This document shows positions 11,541 to 23,213 of a stretch of 64,000 nucleotides of DNA, piece after piece. Under the pieces are notes generated by a model. It saw only the letters and a list, made by a program, of their open reading frames with translations. It ran no database searches and had not been told where the DNA came from. This stretch comes from Homalodisca vitripennis. Lineage: Eukaryota > Arthropoda > Insecta > Hemiptera > Cicadellidae. Positions within the stretch are counted from its first letter, which is position 1; each line of letters opens with the position of its first letter. The stretch covers positions 143,102,001 through 143,166,000 of the forward strand of contig NC_060212.1 in NCBI RefSeq assembly GCF_021130785.1, in the 5' to 3' direction. A program made the position numbers and the translations under genes.

Positions 11541-13722
11541 TGAAATTTTAATTCATAATGATACCATTTCGTTTTGACCTTCCTCTAAACAAGTGCAGGT
11601 GATTATCGACTTCTTTATTAGGAAATATCCCTCTGTCGACTTCAATAAAAACCGGTTGTATTCTTATACAATACAAATTGTTTCTTGACTCCTATTGTTA
11701 ACTAATGTTCAAATAATATCAAATTACAATTAAGGCTGTATTTATATTCACTGGCTCAGGTTTAGTGTAAGAACATATCTAATGATCCTAATCTCACTTG
11801 ATAACATAAATAATTAATTCATCTTGTTTCAATCTTTTAGTATTACGTTTATCACATATTAATTTTTACGTAGACAGAGTGTTCAGAAAATGGTGTCATA
11901 AAGCTTCTGTGGCTGATAGTAAATCTATAAACTATGTCCTATAAACATTGGTCGAGAAATTTGTCATTTAGCCGTCAGCTGCGATTTTCTATTTTATACA
12001 TAAAAAAGTACCTACAGATACCAAATTTGCAAATAAGTTGTGGTAAGAGGAACATTTAAAAAATAATTGTATGATTTGCTTTAAAATTAAGAAAATGGTG
12101 CCTGTTGAAAATTTTTTTTTTTTTAAAAAAACAAAAACCGGTAACGTTATAACAAATTACAAGATACTAATTATTTAGAAATTTTTATTACATTTTCTAC
12201 GATACTTTTTTCAACGAAATCCGTCAACGCACAAGCAAACACTACCATTTTTAAATTTATGCTTGCATAAGACCTGAGCAAAAAACATTTTGTCAGTTGA
12301 AAAGCCTTAGCTGTTATTTATATAACTGTTATAACTTATATGTTGCTCCCTGCTTCTTAAACGTAATTTTTAAACAGACGTCATTTTGTGGTCTGGGTCT
12401 TTTGTTCACAATTGGTGAAAATATGAAAAATGACCCGGATATTGCGTCAAGGGTTATGCAACCCTAAGGTTTCTGTATATTTTAACTAACATAAGCTTTA
12501 TAAAGCTGTAAATATTTCATTATTTTACAACTTTTTATATAAAACATTTACGAAAACATTATGTTTTTGTATAAAAATAGTTATTTCAAAAGTCTCTTGT
12601 TTTTTATTTACTTTTTATAGCTTATTACATGCATTATTTACAATTACATTGCCTCCAAATCTTGAGAAAGTCACTTGAGATACCGAGGCATCTTAATCAG
12701 TTGTACGCTGTAAACAATGTGCATGTACAACATATAATATTGAGAATTGAGACTTTTTTGTTTAAATATCTGATATGTATTTGTGTAAAAAAATGTCCTA
12801 AATGAAAGAAATCTGTACAATAGATAAACTAATATAACAATATGTTCACGAATTGTATTCATCTATATAAATACACTCACCAGTGGATATCAGGGGAGAA
12901 AGGTGGGTGGCGGTTGCGGTGGGTGAGGGGGAGGGAGTTAGGATCAACCGATGTGGGAGGAGAAGGATTATCCGGTCCAGGTCGACACTACACTTCCAGG
13001 AGTATCAGGAGAGCAGAAGATGTCAGCATATTTTGTACCAAACTGCTTTTACTGTACGTAGTACAGCAGGTTCTATCCTTGAGGTTATAAATAAAACTTT
13101 GATCATGACTTTGTACCTTTCATAAAAGTTCAGTACAATTAAATAAAATGCTATTAGTGAAGCAAGTGTTTTTTTTTTTTTATATTGGGACTTAAAGAGA
13201 TGACATCGTTTTAAATTAAATATTATATTTCTATTTACTTTTAACAATCATTATAACGAGATTCCCTCCTTTGAAAATTATTTTTTGAACTTATATCTAC
13301 TGAATCATTTACTGTGCAAAGCTGATCATAACATATATCACAATTTTCCTCATACAATTTAGACATTTGGATCGTTACCAATTTACGTTTTGAGACTTTT
13401 GACTTGTAACCCAAAACACTATTGTTCATAAATGTCCATATAAATTGTTCTTTAGTTCAGTTATGTATTGTATGAGAGGCTCTACACGTCTGCTTCTCAT
13501 TTCCTTGGCTCACTGGCCTTTACTATCCTCAACCCAGGACTTGTACCACTACGTGTCTGGTGTATCCAATGTACATACCAAACCTTTAAAACGTAGCTGA
13601 CAATGCCACACGTTTTAGAAATAAGGTATTGATGAAGGTTTTTAAATAGGAATCTCAATAATGTTCTCTCCTAAAATACGTAAGTTTGCCAGTGTGTACG
13701 ACAATGTTCTTAAATGTCAAAG
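11541..13722. other. AT-rich non-coding DNA with a GC-rich patch at 12885-13030
   Basis: Nothing is recognised apart from a G-rich patch at 12885-13000 (repeated GGTGGG, GGGGGAGGG) and a short T run at 13168-13181. Several overlapping open frames cross the patch in different registers, which argues against any one of them being a gene. Confidence 0.4.
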
Positions 13723-13890
13723 TTAAAGAATCAGGTGCAACACATTCCAAACCAATAGAAGACTAAAAAAAGATTCAAACGTAGAAAACAAAAGTAAGAA
13801 TTGAGGTAACTCAAAAGAAAAAAGAGTAAACAATTTTAGGTTTAGTGAAGAACCCTGCGGAACACCAAATCGAGCGGATCGACTCAACGA
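13723..13890 (-). pseudogene. LINE reverse transcriptase fragment (GVPQGS block)
   Basis: The minus-strand reading begins FGVPQGSSL and continues with KLFTLF and ELPQ. This matches the conserved RT segment GVPQGS-x-L-G-P-x-LF-x-x-FINDLPQ, with some positions changed. The similarity stops upstream at about 13890, where GC-rich unrelated sequence begins, and the expected FADD block is not seen downstream. It is a small orphan fragment left by truncation or recombination. Confidence 0.65.
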
Positions 13891-14455
13891 GGCCGGGGCG
13901 GGATAGGCGGATGTGAAGCGCACATTTTGGCAGCTTGCTCGGTGCTTGCGTCATCATAGTGACGTAATCACAATTAGCAAACAGGAACTGGACTGGATTG
14001 CAATTTACGTTTCCCGTTTGCTGGGCTCACCGTGGGAGCGTCGCTGTAATCCGAGAGTTCGCGGGTCAACTGGCTGCCATTGACACCAATTCCTCCCACC
14101 ACTCTCGCACATCTACTGTCCCTCCATTCATGCCGGCTTGTTGTCTTCTTCTATGATTCATAGCTCCGGACGTGAGAATCGAAAGTACAGAAAGCCAGGG
14201 TATAGCGCTACTTCTCGCGTGGCGGATGTCTTTGTCGCATCAGAAGCACGTTTTTACGTCGCAGCGTGCACATTAGGGTATCAAGGTCGTGCAACCAGTA
14301 ATTGTCACCCGTTTCCCTTCAAGTTACTCATTAGTAAAGCTTATTTCTTTGGTGAACTTTTTCAGCTCGCAAAGTCATCATTGATCTTGTATTCGTTTAT
14401 TACTTCTAACAACAACCTGAAGCCTCTATTGATATTCAATAGATGCTTATGTTTT
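13891..14455. promoter_or_regulatory. GC-rich island of unknown role
   Basis: The segment 13891-14130 is rich in GC and CpG and contains TGACGTAATCACAATTA, a CRE-like core joined to a homeodomain-like core. The 145-residue open frame that starts near 14138 runs into the dispersed repeat at 14460, so its second half is repeat sequence. I see no protein family in its first half. Regulatory function is inferred from composition and motifs only. Confidence 0.25.
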
Positions 14456-14790
14456 CTAGTAATTGGCGGAGCGTTACCGAAGCCTATCACTCGAAAGATA
14501 AGAAAAATCTATTTCTGTATGTTTGTCTACCTGTCCGCACTTGATCTCGAAATCAAAATTACCTCTAGACTTTAAATTGTGCATGACGCTTTGTTTCAAA
14601 CCGGGGAACACTGAGTTTAATGATGGTGCATGTCACTCCATGGCTGAGCATCAGCGAATAATTTTACAATGACTTATGGGTAACTATGATGGCAACGAGA
14701 AATTAGCAGAATAAATACATATGTAAATAAGCTCAGTGCACTCATTATATATTTTAACATGTGACATATTAATACATGTAACACAATATT
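14456..14790 (+). mobile_element. Dispersed repeat family R1, copy 1
   Basis: This copy contains GGAGCGTTACCGAAGCCTAT, then CACTCGA, a CTGTCCGCAC block, TGGTGCATGTCACTCCATGG (14623-14642), GGTAACTATGATGGCAACGA, AGCAGAATAAATA and a final ACATGTGACATATTAATACA. The same ordered blocks recur at 17.70-18.06, 30.85-31.24 and 48.17-48.64 kb. No protein is encoded. The copies diverge by many substitutions and indels, so the family is old. It may be a non-autonomous transposon or part of a larger element. Its class is not known to me. Confidence 0.7.
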
Positions 14791-15469
14791 GCAACTACCC
14801 TGTACTTATAACATAAAAATCCATGTATACTGTACACTTTTGTACAGTAAGACTGGTCAATCTTCAAATACGTACCAAAAATACGTCTCGAGTATTATCA
14901 TTATACTCTAGAAAAAATTAATTTGCAAGAATTGCTAATTTTCCTCAGTAAACCATGAATAGTTTATTTTGTTACTGGAACAAACATTATTATTTTTACT
15001 TTATTCCAATAGTTTTCGTTATAGAAACTAGCTTTGGTTAAATAAAAATTCTTTGTTTAAAATATACCCTTTTACCGTTTTTAGACCTAGAAAATAACGC
15101 AGTTGTTGATGTGATAAAAGGTTGATATAAAACCCTCTTATATGGTACGTTAATAAATAATTACTTTTATAGAAAAATCTAATTTGAGGTTGAGTGGTAG
15201 ATAGGGCTAAATAGGCATTGAATAAAGGCATTTCATTAATTTAAAAAACAAGAAAGTATACAAAAATTTATAGCAAAATGATAGAAATTGTTGCAGTTAT
15301 TGTTGAATTTTCAGTGACAATTTCTTTCTAAACACTCTCACAAAACATTCATTATGCTACATTTTTTACACATTATGAGGATCTTACAGTGTAGTACACA
15401 GTTTCAGAAATGCAGAAGATAAATTCATGTTATGTTTATATCTGCTAAGCGATCTCCGATACAAGACTC
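14791..15469. other. AT-rich non-coding DNA
   Basis: Nothing is recognised. The 67-residue minus-strand frame at 15028-15231 has no motif. Confidence 0.4.
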
Positions 15470-15910
15470 ATCGAAGCGACAACAACATCAGGACGTTAGC
15501 ATTTAGATCAGATCACTTATACATTCCGAGGAAATAGAAACAGAGCGGTCCAAGATTCCAAAGGGTAGTTTATCAAAGCCACCCCCGGAAAAACTTATCC
15601 ATCAGTCGGGTCGATCTGCAATTTGTTTAGAAAAGGCCCGGAAACATTTGATGTCTGCATATTTTTCGCGGTTGAGCAGAACTTCTTGGGCCCCCGGGCT
15701 CGATTTACATGGTAAAGGGCGCACCGCGTCGCTTCGATTAGCCTAAGCCCTCGACGGTACTTTGAAATCTGCGGCCCTTGCTTGGCCCTACCCTCGCAGT
15801 TCCTGTCTGATTTCCTTTGTTTAAATTCAATTCTTATGCTAATCTACCGATGTGTGAGCGACTGTTTCAGGGTCCAGAAGACACAGCGCTGTCACCGATG
15901 AAGACTGTGA
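15470..15910. promoter_or_regulatory. GC-rich island, candidate conserved non-coding element
   Basis: About 440 bp stand out from DNA with very low GC. No sustained open frame covers it. It contains TTCTTGGGCCCCCGGGCTCG (palindromic core), GCACCGCGTCGCTTCGATTA, a SOX-like CCTTTGTT and a POU-like ATGCTAAT near 15834-15842. CpG is well represented. These features fit an enhancer or promoter, but each motif is short and could be chance. Cross-species conservation would decide. Confidence 0.3.
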
Positions 15911-17255
15911 ACAAACACTCACAACATGTTACCTCTGTATGAATATTGTATAAACTTTCACATGCAAAAAGTCCCAGATTAATCAGCTATCAATTTTTGC
16001 GCACCAGTAAACAATATAATTAACATAAATTTATTCCCAATCAAAACAAATTATTTAGTACATTACGGTCTTTCAGTAGGAATTGAAAATCATTTGTTTG
16101 ACAATTACATTGTATATAAATTTAAAAAATTAAATCAACTCATAAAGGTTTAAGTTGCAGCCTTTCAAATAACACAATCCAAAAAAGCTGAATGTAAACT
16201 CTGTAAATACTTATATTTCATCTCTCTTAAGCAGAATACAATAATTTTTTAAATTAAAACAAATTAATTTAAATTATTCTTTACGGATAATTTTTATGTT
16301 TCACTAAACAGCTGACTCCAACACTGTGTGCTGTGAAATATCCGTCAGGTGAATAGCAGAATAAAACTTTTCTTTACACAATCATATATAAACGGAATTT
16401 TATGAATTTATAACATATAAGGTATTTTTGAAACAGTCAAAAATCTACATTTTTATTAAATAAAAATGGTTTGTTGCATTTTGAAAATTGACTCCAAACC
16501 TACAACTTCTGCTTGCTGGCTTTGAATTTTTTTACTATAATATTTCAGAACTAGAAGAAATTTCATACACATTTAAAAAAAAACTTTAAAATATCGGTAT
16601 TAATATGGGAGCCTGCTGTGACCGATAGAATATTTTTGACCAAAAACTGTTTTTGAGCGCAGCGAGTAAACGACGAAACCAATAATTAACTTGACGCCAT
16701 TAATCAGTTGGTATTTTTATTACGCGTAACTTTGACCATGTAATCTTTGCTGTAACTCTTATGGTTTCCAAAATCCTTTCAGTGTGCATAAAATTAGATA
16801 CACACTGTAGGGTAAGTATTTTGTACTAATGAGAATGGACAGTCAGGATGATGTATCTAAATGGTTAAATGCTAGTGAAAGCGTTAATGTTCCCATAAGA
16901 GGTTTAGTGGGCATCACAAATTTTGTGCTTTGGTAAATATGAAGATTTACACAAATACTCGTTCAAAGGAGTGCAATATTATTCAGTACAATACTATACT
17001 ATAAAATCCAGAATGAAAGGATCTTCTGGGGGGTAAAAACTACTAGTACTTTTCGTTGTAAAGTTCACGAATACTCTTGCATGTTAACACGAGCGGACAC
17101 GATATTTTTTACTACTCTGTTGCACTCAGACAATTCATTCATTACTATTGTCTGGGATCCGAGAGCCAGTTTTTATTGCATAAGCACGCAACCCGATCCT
17201 AGGAAAACAATTGGCCGTCAGCTAACTCGAATGTAACTCGAATGAGAGGGTATGA
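15911..17255. other. AT-rich non-coding DNA
   Basis: Nothing is recognised apart from scattered AT-rich sequence. Open frames are all short and without family motifs. Confidence 0.4.
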
Positions 17256-17400
17256 AAAGGTTTTAAGATATAAAACAAAAATGTTTTCCTCAAATCATAT
17301 TTTTCCTAGCTTTATACACTCAAAACCGATCGTTTCACAGATAAATAACAGTTCCTTTACATTCATACAACTACATAAAGAGACTGAAAGTCGGCTCTTT
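17256..17400 (+). repeat. Diverged relative of the 11.36-kb inverted-repeat element
   Basis: The string TTTCCTCAAATCATATTTTT, then CTAGCTTTATACACTCAAAA, CCGAT and GAGACTGAAAGTCG, follows the order of the left arm and spacer at 11366-11460. The inverted right arm is not found, so this copy is truncated or has decayed. It lies about 300 bp upstream of family R1 copy 2. Confidence 0.5.
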
Positions 17401-17694
17401 AAAAGTCGGTATACGATGATTAGCTGGCACTGACTACTTACGTTATTTATGTACGTGCCTGACAGTGGCTCAAGGTAGGAACATTTTATTGTGTCAGGAA
17501 AATTTATTTTTTCATATTTTTAACCTGTTTGATACCCCCGCATTCGACTTCCACGAAACTAGGGCGTATCACGATCAATTTTTCTTGCACAAATTCCTCT
17601 ATCAATTTCAAGAAAACCCAGGTTGTGTGATAATACGTGTAAATTGGCTCTTGAGTCCTGGACTATTTTTAATCGTTAATATAAATTTATTTTA

Positions 17695-18060
17695 AGCATT
17701 AGCGGAGCGTGACATTCGAGGGACTGGTAAAATGACATTTCTGCCGGTCTGTTTATCCGCATGATATCCCTAGGACAAACAAACCTGCAACTTGAAATTT
17801 TGCAAGAGGTTTCATTTTTATGCAAGGAACATCGAGTTCGAAGATGGTCAATCCACTAGGTGCATGTCACTCCATGGGGATGGGCTGAGCTGAGCGTTAG
17901 TGAAGATTTTTACACTGGTCGTAAGGGTAAGCATGATGAATACGATAAAATCACAGGATAATTAAATTTGTAAAGAGTTCAATCATATGACATTTTAATA
18001 TGTGGCATAATAAAACATGTATGTAGCTTAACGAATTGACTTGAAATTTTGCATAAAACC
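17695..18060 (+). mobile_element. Dispersed repeat family R1, copy 2
   Basis: This copy has GCATTAGCGGAGCGTGACAT, TTCGAGGGACTGG, a TCTGTTTATCCGCATGATAT block, GGTGCATGTCACTCCATGG (about 17859-17877), GGGCTGAGCTGAGCGTTAGT, and then GGTAAGCATGATGAATACGA and ACATTTTAATATGTGGCATA. Block order matches the copies at 14.46, 30.85 and 48.17 kb. It is non-coding. Confidence 0.7.
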
Positions 18061-19224
18061 TCGGCAAAGCATTTTACAGGAGACACGTAGCAGGCGGAAG
18101 TTGTACAGTCATGCGCAAAAACATCGGTCTGTGTAGAATTATTGGCGAGCGGGGAAGGTACTAGTAACCGGGGCAGTACGCTGTGTACCCCCCCCCCACC
18201 ACCACCACCACACCATCACCTCACTAGCCAAGGTCGCGAGTATAGCTAAACTTCTACATAGTTTTTTTGATGTAGAGTATATTCCATTAGTGAAAAGTCT
18301 GAAATTTGTTGTTAAAATTTTTTTCAATAACTTTAAAAATATTTTGTTATACTCATTTTTTGTTATTCATAAGTTGAATGGCAAAATAAACTGTTCTCAT
18401 TACAATTTTCAAGTGGACTCAAGTTTTTTTCTTGCAGAACAAATTCCTAATTATTAATTATTCTATATAACTGATTATTTTCACTACTGTGCCTGCAGAC
18501 TAAATGTTGTGTTTCCGACCTGTAAGATAAATCCAAGGAGGCTGCAGAAGCAACAGAAATGGACAAGGTATCGATTGGCTGAGGGAGGTAAGGCCGAGGA
18601 TCATTAGTGTGGATTGGAGAACATCTTGCAGTTCCCACAGTTTACCCAAACCTCGGCGGATTTCCCACATTTCCTCTCGCAATGTCGCCCAAAAACGCCG
18701 GGATCACTTTGATGGATGGGTTTTCGCCCCGAGAGTTCTTTTCGCCGAATCTCTGGATGTTTTCTCACATTAGCACCGGCACATACATCGTTACTAGATT
18801 CATCTCTTGCAAGATTTAACGATTTGTTACATGGCGTGTTTTACTGTGAACTAAGTAGTTGCGAACGGCAAGGGAACTTTCTTGTTATTCAGGCAAGGTA
18901 ATTTTCTTGTTATTCTGGCAAGGGAATTTTCTAATTGTATTCAAGAATGGTGCTACTCTAAATTAGTTTTTTTTACCGATGACATTTTAATTTTCAGACA
19001 TTATAAACAGTAAATTGAAACTGTGTGAAATAAACCGCGTCATAGCTCAGAAGGAAGTGGACTTGATAATGCAGTTTTTAAGGGGAAAAGTGTTGTGACG
19101 GGAGGATAATGCAAATTAATTGATTGCATTAGACTGCCATAGTTGAGCAGGTGTTTTAAGTTTTAACATTCAAGAAAATTTGAAAATCGAAAGGGACGCT
19201 ATCATATAGGAATTCACTGAAAAT
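18061..19224. other. Non-coding DNA with GC-rich patches at 18100-18240 and 18490-18780
   Basis: The first patch includes a C-run followed by (CCA)n at 18190-18212. The second carries overlapping short open frames on both strands with no family motif. A local direct repeat, GGCAAGGGAACTTTCTTGTT against GGCAAGGGAATTTTCT, lies at 18867-18930. No gene is called. Confidence 0.35.
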
Positions 19225-19360
19225 ACGTAGCCTAGCTATACTCTCAACTGGACATACGTAGCCTAGCTATATTCTCAACTGGACATACGTAGCCTAGCTA
19301 TATTCTCAACTGGACATACGTAGCCTAGCTATATTCTCAACTGGACATACATAGTCTAGC
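19225..19360 (+). repeat. 31-bp minisatellite array, left arm
   Basis: About 4.4 copies of a 31-bp unit start at 19225, 19256, 19287 and 19318. The unit contains ACGTAGCCTAGCTATATTCT followed by CAACTGGACAT. The copies are nearly identical until the last partial one. The same unit appears in reverse complement at 19811-20020. Confidence 0.95.
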
Positions 19361-19810
19361 CGTCATACTGTATTTCTTACTTTCACACTTAGTTCATACT
19401 TTCTTTCAAAATTTTGCTAATTCTTATGACATATATGGTAATTACGGTTGCCATTATGATAACACATAAGACCAGGAGTGTGATAAGCTTGCTGATCCTA
19501 GCATCTGGAGAAAACGCCTATCAAATTTTTCAAAGTTATACATATAAAAAATATAATTATATGTTTCTATGCTACATTTTCAACAGGTTTTCGGTAAACT
19601 TGATTCTGTTCCATTTATATACATACACTCATGGTCTTGAATGAAATATTTAAAGAATATTTTCAGAGATTTTCATTATTACAATTATTTATATAAATTG
19701 TAATTTTAGGAGTAGTTAATACAGTTTTTATTTCTTGAAAAATATGTAGAGATCCTAAGCATCTTTTCAGCTTTAATAGACGAAGAATAATTTTTAATTG
19801 ATTGTTAATA
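19361..19810. other. Spacer between the inverted minisatellite arrays
   Basis: About 450 bp of AT-rich unique sequence. The 76-residue open frame at 19414-19644 shows no recognised motif and is probably chance. Confidence 0.4.
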
Positions 19811-20150
19811 GAATATAGCTAGATTACGTATTTCCAGTTGAGAATATAGCTAGACTACGTATGTCCAGTTGAGAATATAGCTAGACTACGTATGTCCAGT
19901 TGAGAATATAGCTAGACTACGTATATCCAGTTGAGAATATAGCTAGACTACGTATGTCCAGTTGAGAATATAGCTAGACTACGTATGTCCAGTTGAGAAT
20001 ACAGCTACGCTACGCATGATCGGCTAGGGAAGACTGAGCATGTTAAATAATGAAGATTGCTATACTATATATGTCTAGTTTAGAAGCCAGCTAGGTTATA
20101 CACGTCCATATAAGGTGACTCCTGTACTATTTATGTTTAGTTGGGAACTA
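19811..20150 (-). repeat. 31-bp minisatellite array, right arm (inverted)
   Basis: About seven copies of the reverse complement of the 19.2-kb unit start at 19811, 19842, 19873, 19904, 19935, 19966 and 19997. The unit contains GAATATAGCTAGACTACGTA followed by TGTCCAGTTGA. Copies 2 to 6 are almost identical. From about 20000 the array decays, with recognisable broken units (GTCTAGTTTAGAAGCCAGCT, GTTTAGTTGGGAACTA) to about 20150. Confidence 0.93.
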
Positions 20151-20939
20151 TTTATAAAACAAGTCGGTTACTTTTTTAAAATTCTAATCAAACGTGTAGA
20201 GAAAAATAAATTGATTTGTTTTGAAAATACTTTAGAAACACAGAAAACAATAATACCCTTTTTCTGTAAACTCTGCATATTACAAAAATATTTTACGACA
20301 TTTTGAATATTTAATGATAGAGTTTTGGGATAGAAATGCGATATACACAATCCCTTTAAATGCTTAATGGTGAGCAGACATTAATTACTCTTCTACGGGT
20401 CCCCGTTATTTGAAATACCGTGCTAAAAGACCGCAAAGAATACTTTTTTATAAAAAAAAACATATACGTGATACGCTTTCTAATTAATTTGCCAAAAGGT
20501 ATTTAAAAATAATTGTCATAGGAGCTAGGGTCTATGATTTTGAAAATATATTTTTAATACTAGTGGAATCTATGATGTTTGATTATTGTTAGTACTTAAT
20601 TTCCAAAAGCTTAAACTATAACATAAGTATCTGATATGTGGACAAGGAATAAGCTTTCTCAGTACAATAGCTGAGGGATCGTCAATTTTAACCTGTTGCA
20701 GATTTATTATTCGAATAGGCAAAATCTAAAACTATTTGATATAAAATATAATGGATATTGGTAAGATAAAAATTAAACAGAAATACCATATTAAAGTACT
20801 ATTTTGCCATAATTTTAAATTAATTAATAAGGTAGGAACATAAAACCACTATAACTTATATAGCAGTAAATTTAAAGTCATATTTCACTAATAATACCCA
20901 TCTGTACTGAAAACACAAACAATAGATATCAACAAAATA
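20151..20939. other. AT-rich non-coding DNA
   Basis: Nothing is recognised. Opposed open frames of about 60 residues at 20115-20350 are low-complexity AT-rich chance frames. Confidence 0.4.
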
Positions 20940-21238
20940 TTATTTTCTTAGACAACTCAACTCGGAACATGACCCGTTCACCTGGGGGTCTATCGTTCCT
21001 CGTCCAATGTAGTTTGATGGCTGGCGGGAACAGCGTGTCGGGCTATAATGGACGCGGAACGGCGGATCGGAACGATTGGAACAGTGTTTCGCCAGTCCCC
21101 ACGGTGATTTTAGCAATATCAATACCGATGTTACATTGTCCAATTTAGCGGCGGCCGCGTTATGATCGCCATTTACATACGGTGGTGATTTGCACTAGTG
21201 GGTGGAGGGGGAGGGTGTTTTACGGCCGGCCAGCTCCT
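20940..21238. promoter_or_regulatory. GC-rich island, candidate regulatory element
   Basis: About 300 bp of GC- and CpG-rich sequence includes GGCTGGCGGGAACAGCG, AGCGGCGGCCGCGTTATGAT, CGCCATTTACATACGG (a PHO/YY1-like GCCAT core) and a G-rich run, GTGGAGGGGGAGGG. It ends where the 2-kb tandem duplication begins. No convincing reading frame is present. Function is inferred. Confidence 0.3.
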
Positions 21239-22827
21239 GCTTCATAGACCTCCTCATGTATTCCAACTCTGGAATATGTGCGTCAAAAATCGTAAATGGA
21301 GAATTTTGTTAAAACATATTTGTAGGGTGAGTTTACGACAGTGAGCTTGGACAAGGAGAAGAGCGTAGTGGATCCCATGACATAACCAAATTCAATTAAC
21401 CAGAGATAGGCTACATGGTCTAGAATTAACCCCACGATTACCTAATCTTCACCCCCAGCTGACTACAAATCCGAAATTTCTGGTGATACTAACGTTCTAA
21501 CAACGAATTGTTTTCATATTGATGTCAAAAGGCAAATTTCCCAAGTCACTTTTTGAGGATGGACGAATACATTATTTCTTATCTGGAAAATTATAGGATA
21601 CTGGCACTTGTCACTAAATCGATTTCTTTCTCTATTGATAAAAAAAATCAACTTTAATATTTTCATATTAAATTTTTGGGCTCTTAACATATCTAAAATG
21701 TCGAATTCGTGCACACTTTCAGACACTCTCAATTACATAAGCAATATTTTCAAGAAATGTTAATTAAAGCGTATTACTGAGAATTAAGCAATTAGAATAA
21801 CAAATTCCCTACTTAACGTAAATTTTTTATAACACTTACTCAAACTAATGACCTCGTGTATAAAAAATGCGTTCTACCTAAAATAAAGATGGCGCGTGCA
21901 CAGGTGTGCGCATTCTAGAACACTGCTCTCAACGGGAACGTATCTACTGTACATACTTTAATGAAAACTTCATGTAAATTTGAAACATTTGAAATTAACT
22001 TATTTAAAAATCTAAGCAGAGTTAGCACTTTTAGTACTTCTAGAATCCTTCAGCGTTTTCAATTTTGTAAAGTCTATTTTCAGCATTATGGATATAGAAT
22101 AAAAGAATTTCAACAAAAATGGAGTCTCCACACTACTGCAGAAATGCAGTGAGACGGATAGCCCTACAACGGAGAGTACAGTCTGTTCCATAAAAAACAA
22201 CTAAAAGGAAAATTATTTTTACTTTCTTTTGTTCATTACGTAAATGCAGTAGATTCTTGAGGTGTTATTTTTATAGGTTGTTTATTTTTATGTTTTATTT
22301 ACATTCTGTAACGTGTCTGATTTCATCGATGGACGTCCCCTGGTGGAAATAATTTTGGTCGGGCTTTTTTAAAACAAAATTATTGAATGCTGGAATTTAA
22401 GCTGTTTCTGTTAGTGTTGTGTAATGGGGTTTAATATTGAAGAATTACTTCTTATTACATCTATCCGTTACTAGATTTCAAAAGTACGGTTGTTAACCGA
22501 GCGATAGCGACACATATCACTCGAGTACCTAGAATAGCATGTCTATCCATGGAATTTGATTGAGCATCATTGAACTCAGTGGGCTGTCAGATTTCTTCTT
22601 CCTGCGTGTGTCTATAAACTTTTATGTACTTTCTGTCCGCGGTTCGTCTCAATAATGAGCTGAGCTATTGAGATGAAATTGTTCATGCAATTAGCCAAGC
22701 CTGTTACGCGAGTGTGAAATGTACAACGGTGTATTATAATTTAATAGCATAATCTTCTATTATTTGGATAGCTTAATAAACTAGGTATATATAGGCCTGT
22801 ATATAATTTCAATAAATAGAATAGAGC

Positions 22828-22906
22828 AAGTGAGAGATCCGGGTTCGAGTCCCGGCGGAGCAAGTACTTTTTGTGATTCAATGTTTATTGAAATTATATT
22901 CGCCTA
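22828..22906 (+). mobile_element. tRNA-derived SINE, family 2 (5'-truncated copy)
   Basis: A tRNA 3' half is clear: CCGGGTTCGAGTCCCGG (T arm with a perfect B box), then CGGAGCA. It is followed by a non-tRNA tail, AGTACTTTTTGTGATTC, AATG and TTTATTGAAATTATAT. The same T arm plus tail occurs in reverse at 43128-43245. No matching tRNA 5' half with an A box is seen, so this is a truncated SINE and not a functional tRNA gene. It lies in duplication copy 1 only. Confidence 0.7.
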
Positions 22907-23067
22907 TTGGGATTTATATAAATATAATGAATATATATAAAGTGAAAGGACGTATATCCGTTTTGTTTTATATCATAATGCTAGAAATCCACGATTATAA
23001 CATGAATACATATTGTAAAAGACCATTAACGATGGAGCCGTAAGTAAATAAACTCAGTAGCCCGTTT

Positions 23068-23213
23068 ATTTATTTATTTATTTATTTATTAACGGACAAA
23101 CCATTTTACAATAAATTACACAATAGCTGATACAAGCGATAAGGCAATAAAAATACAAAAAAAAAAATAAGTGTATAAATCGAGAGAAAGCGATACAATA
23201 ATGCGCATTGTTT
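23068..23213 (-). mobile_element. 146-bp retro-insertion with (AAAT)n tail
   Basis: In duplication copy 2 the sequence runs directly from CAGTAGCCCGTTT into AACTGTAGG (around 25035-25050). Here the same two flanks are separated by 146 bp. The insert starts with (ATTT)n, so on the minus strand it ends TGTAAAATGG, GTCCGTTAATAAATAAAT. That 3' end resembles the LINE 3' end at 47.19-47.28 kb (TGTAAAATGG, CCGTTGGTGAATAAA). GTTT is present at both edges and may be a 4-bp target-site duplication. It is best read as a severely 5'-truncated LINE. Confidence 0.75.

Noticed and set aside
14138..14575. 145-residue plus-strand frame as a gene
   Set aside because: Its C-terminal third overlaps dispersed repeat R1 and no domain is seen.
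19225..20020. CRISPR-like array
   Set aside because: The 31-bp units abut with no variable spacers, and the genome is eukaryotic.
22828..22870. Functional tRNA gene at the GGGTTCGAGTCCC sequence
   Set aside because: Only the 3' half is tRNA-like; no A box is found upstream and the same tail is shared with a SINE at 43.1 kb.
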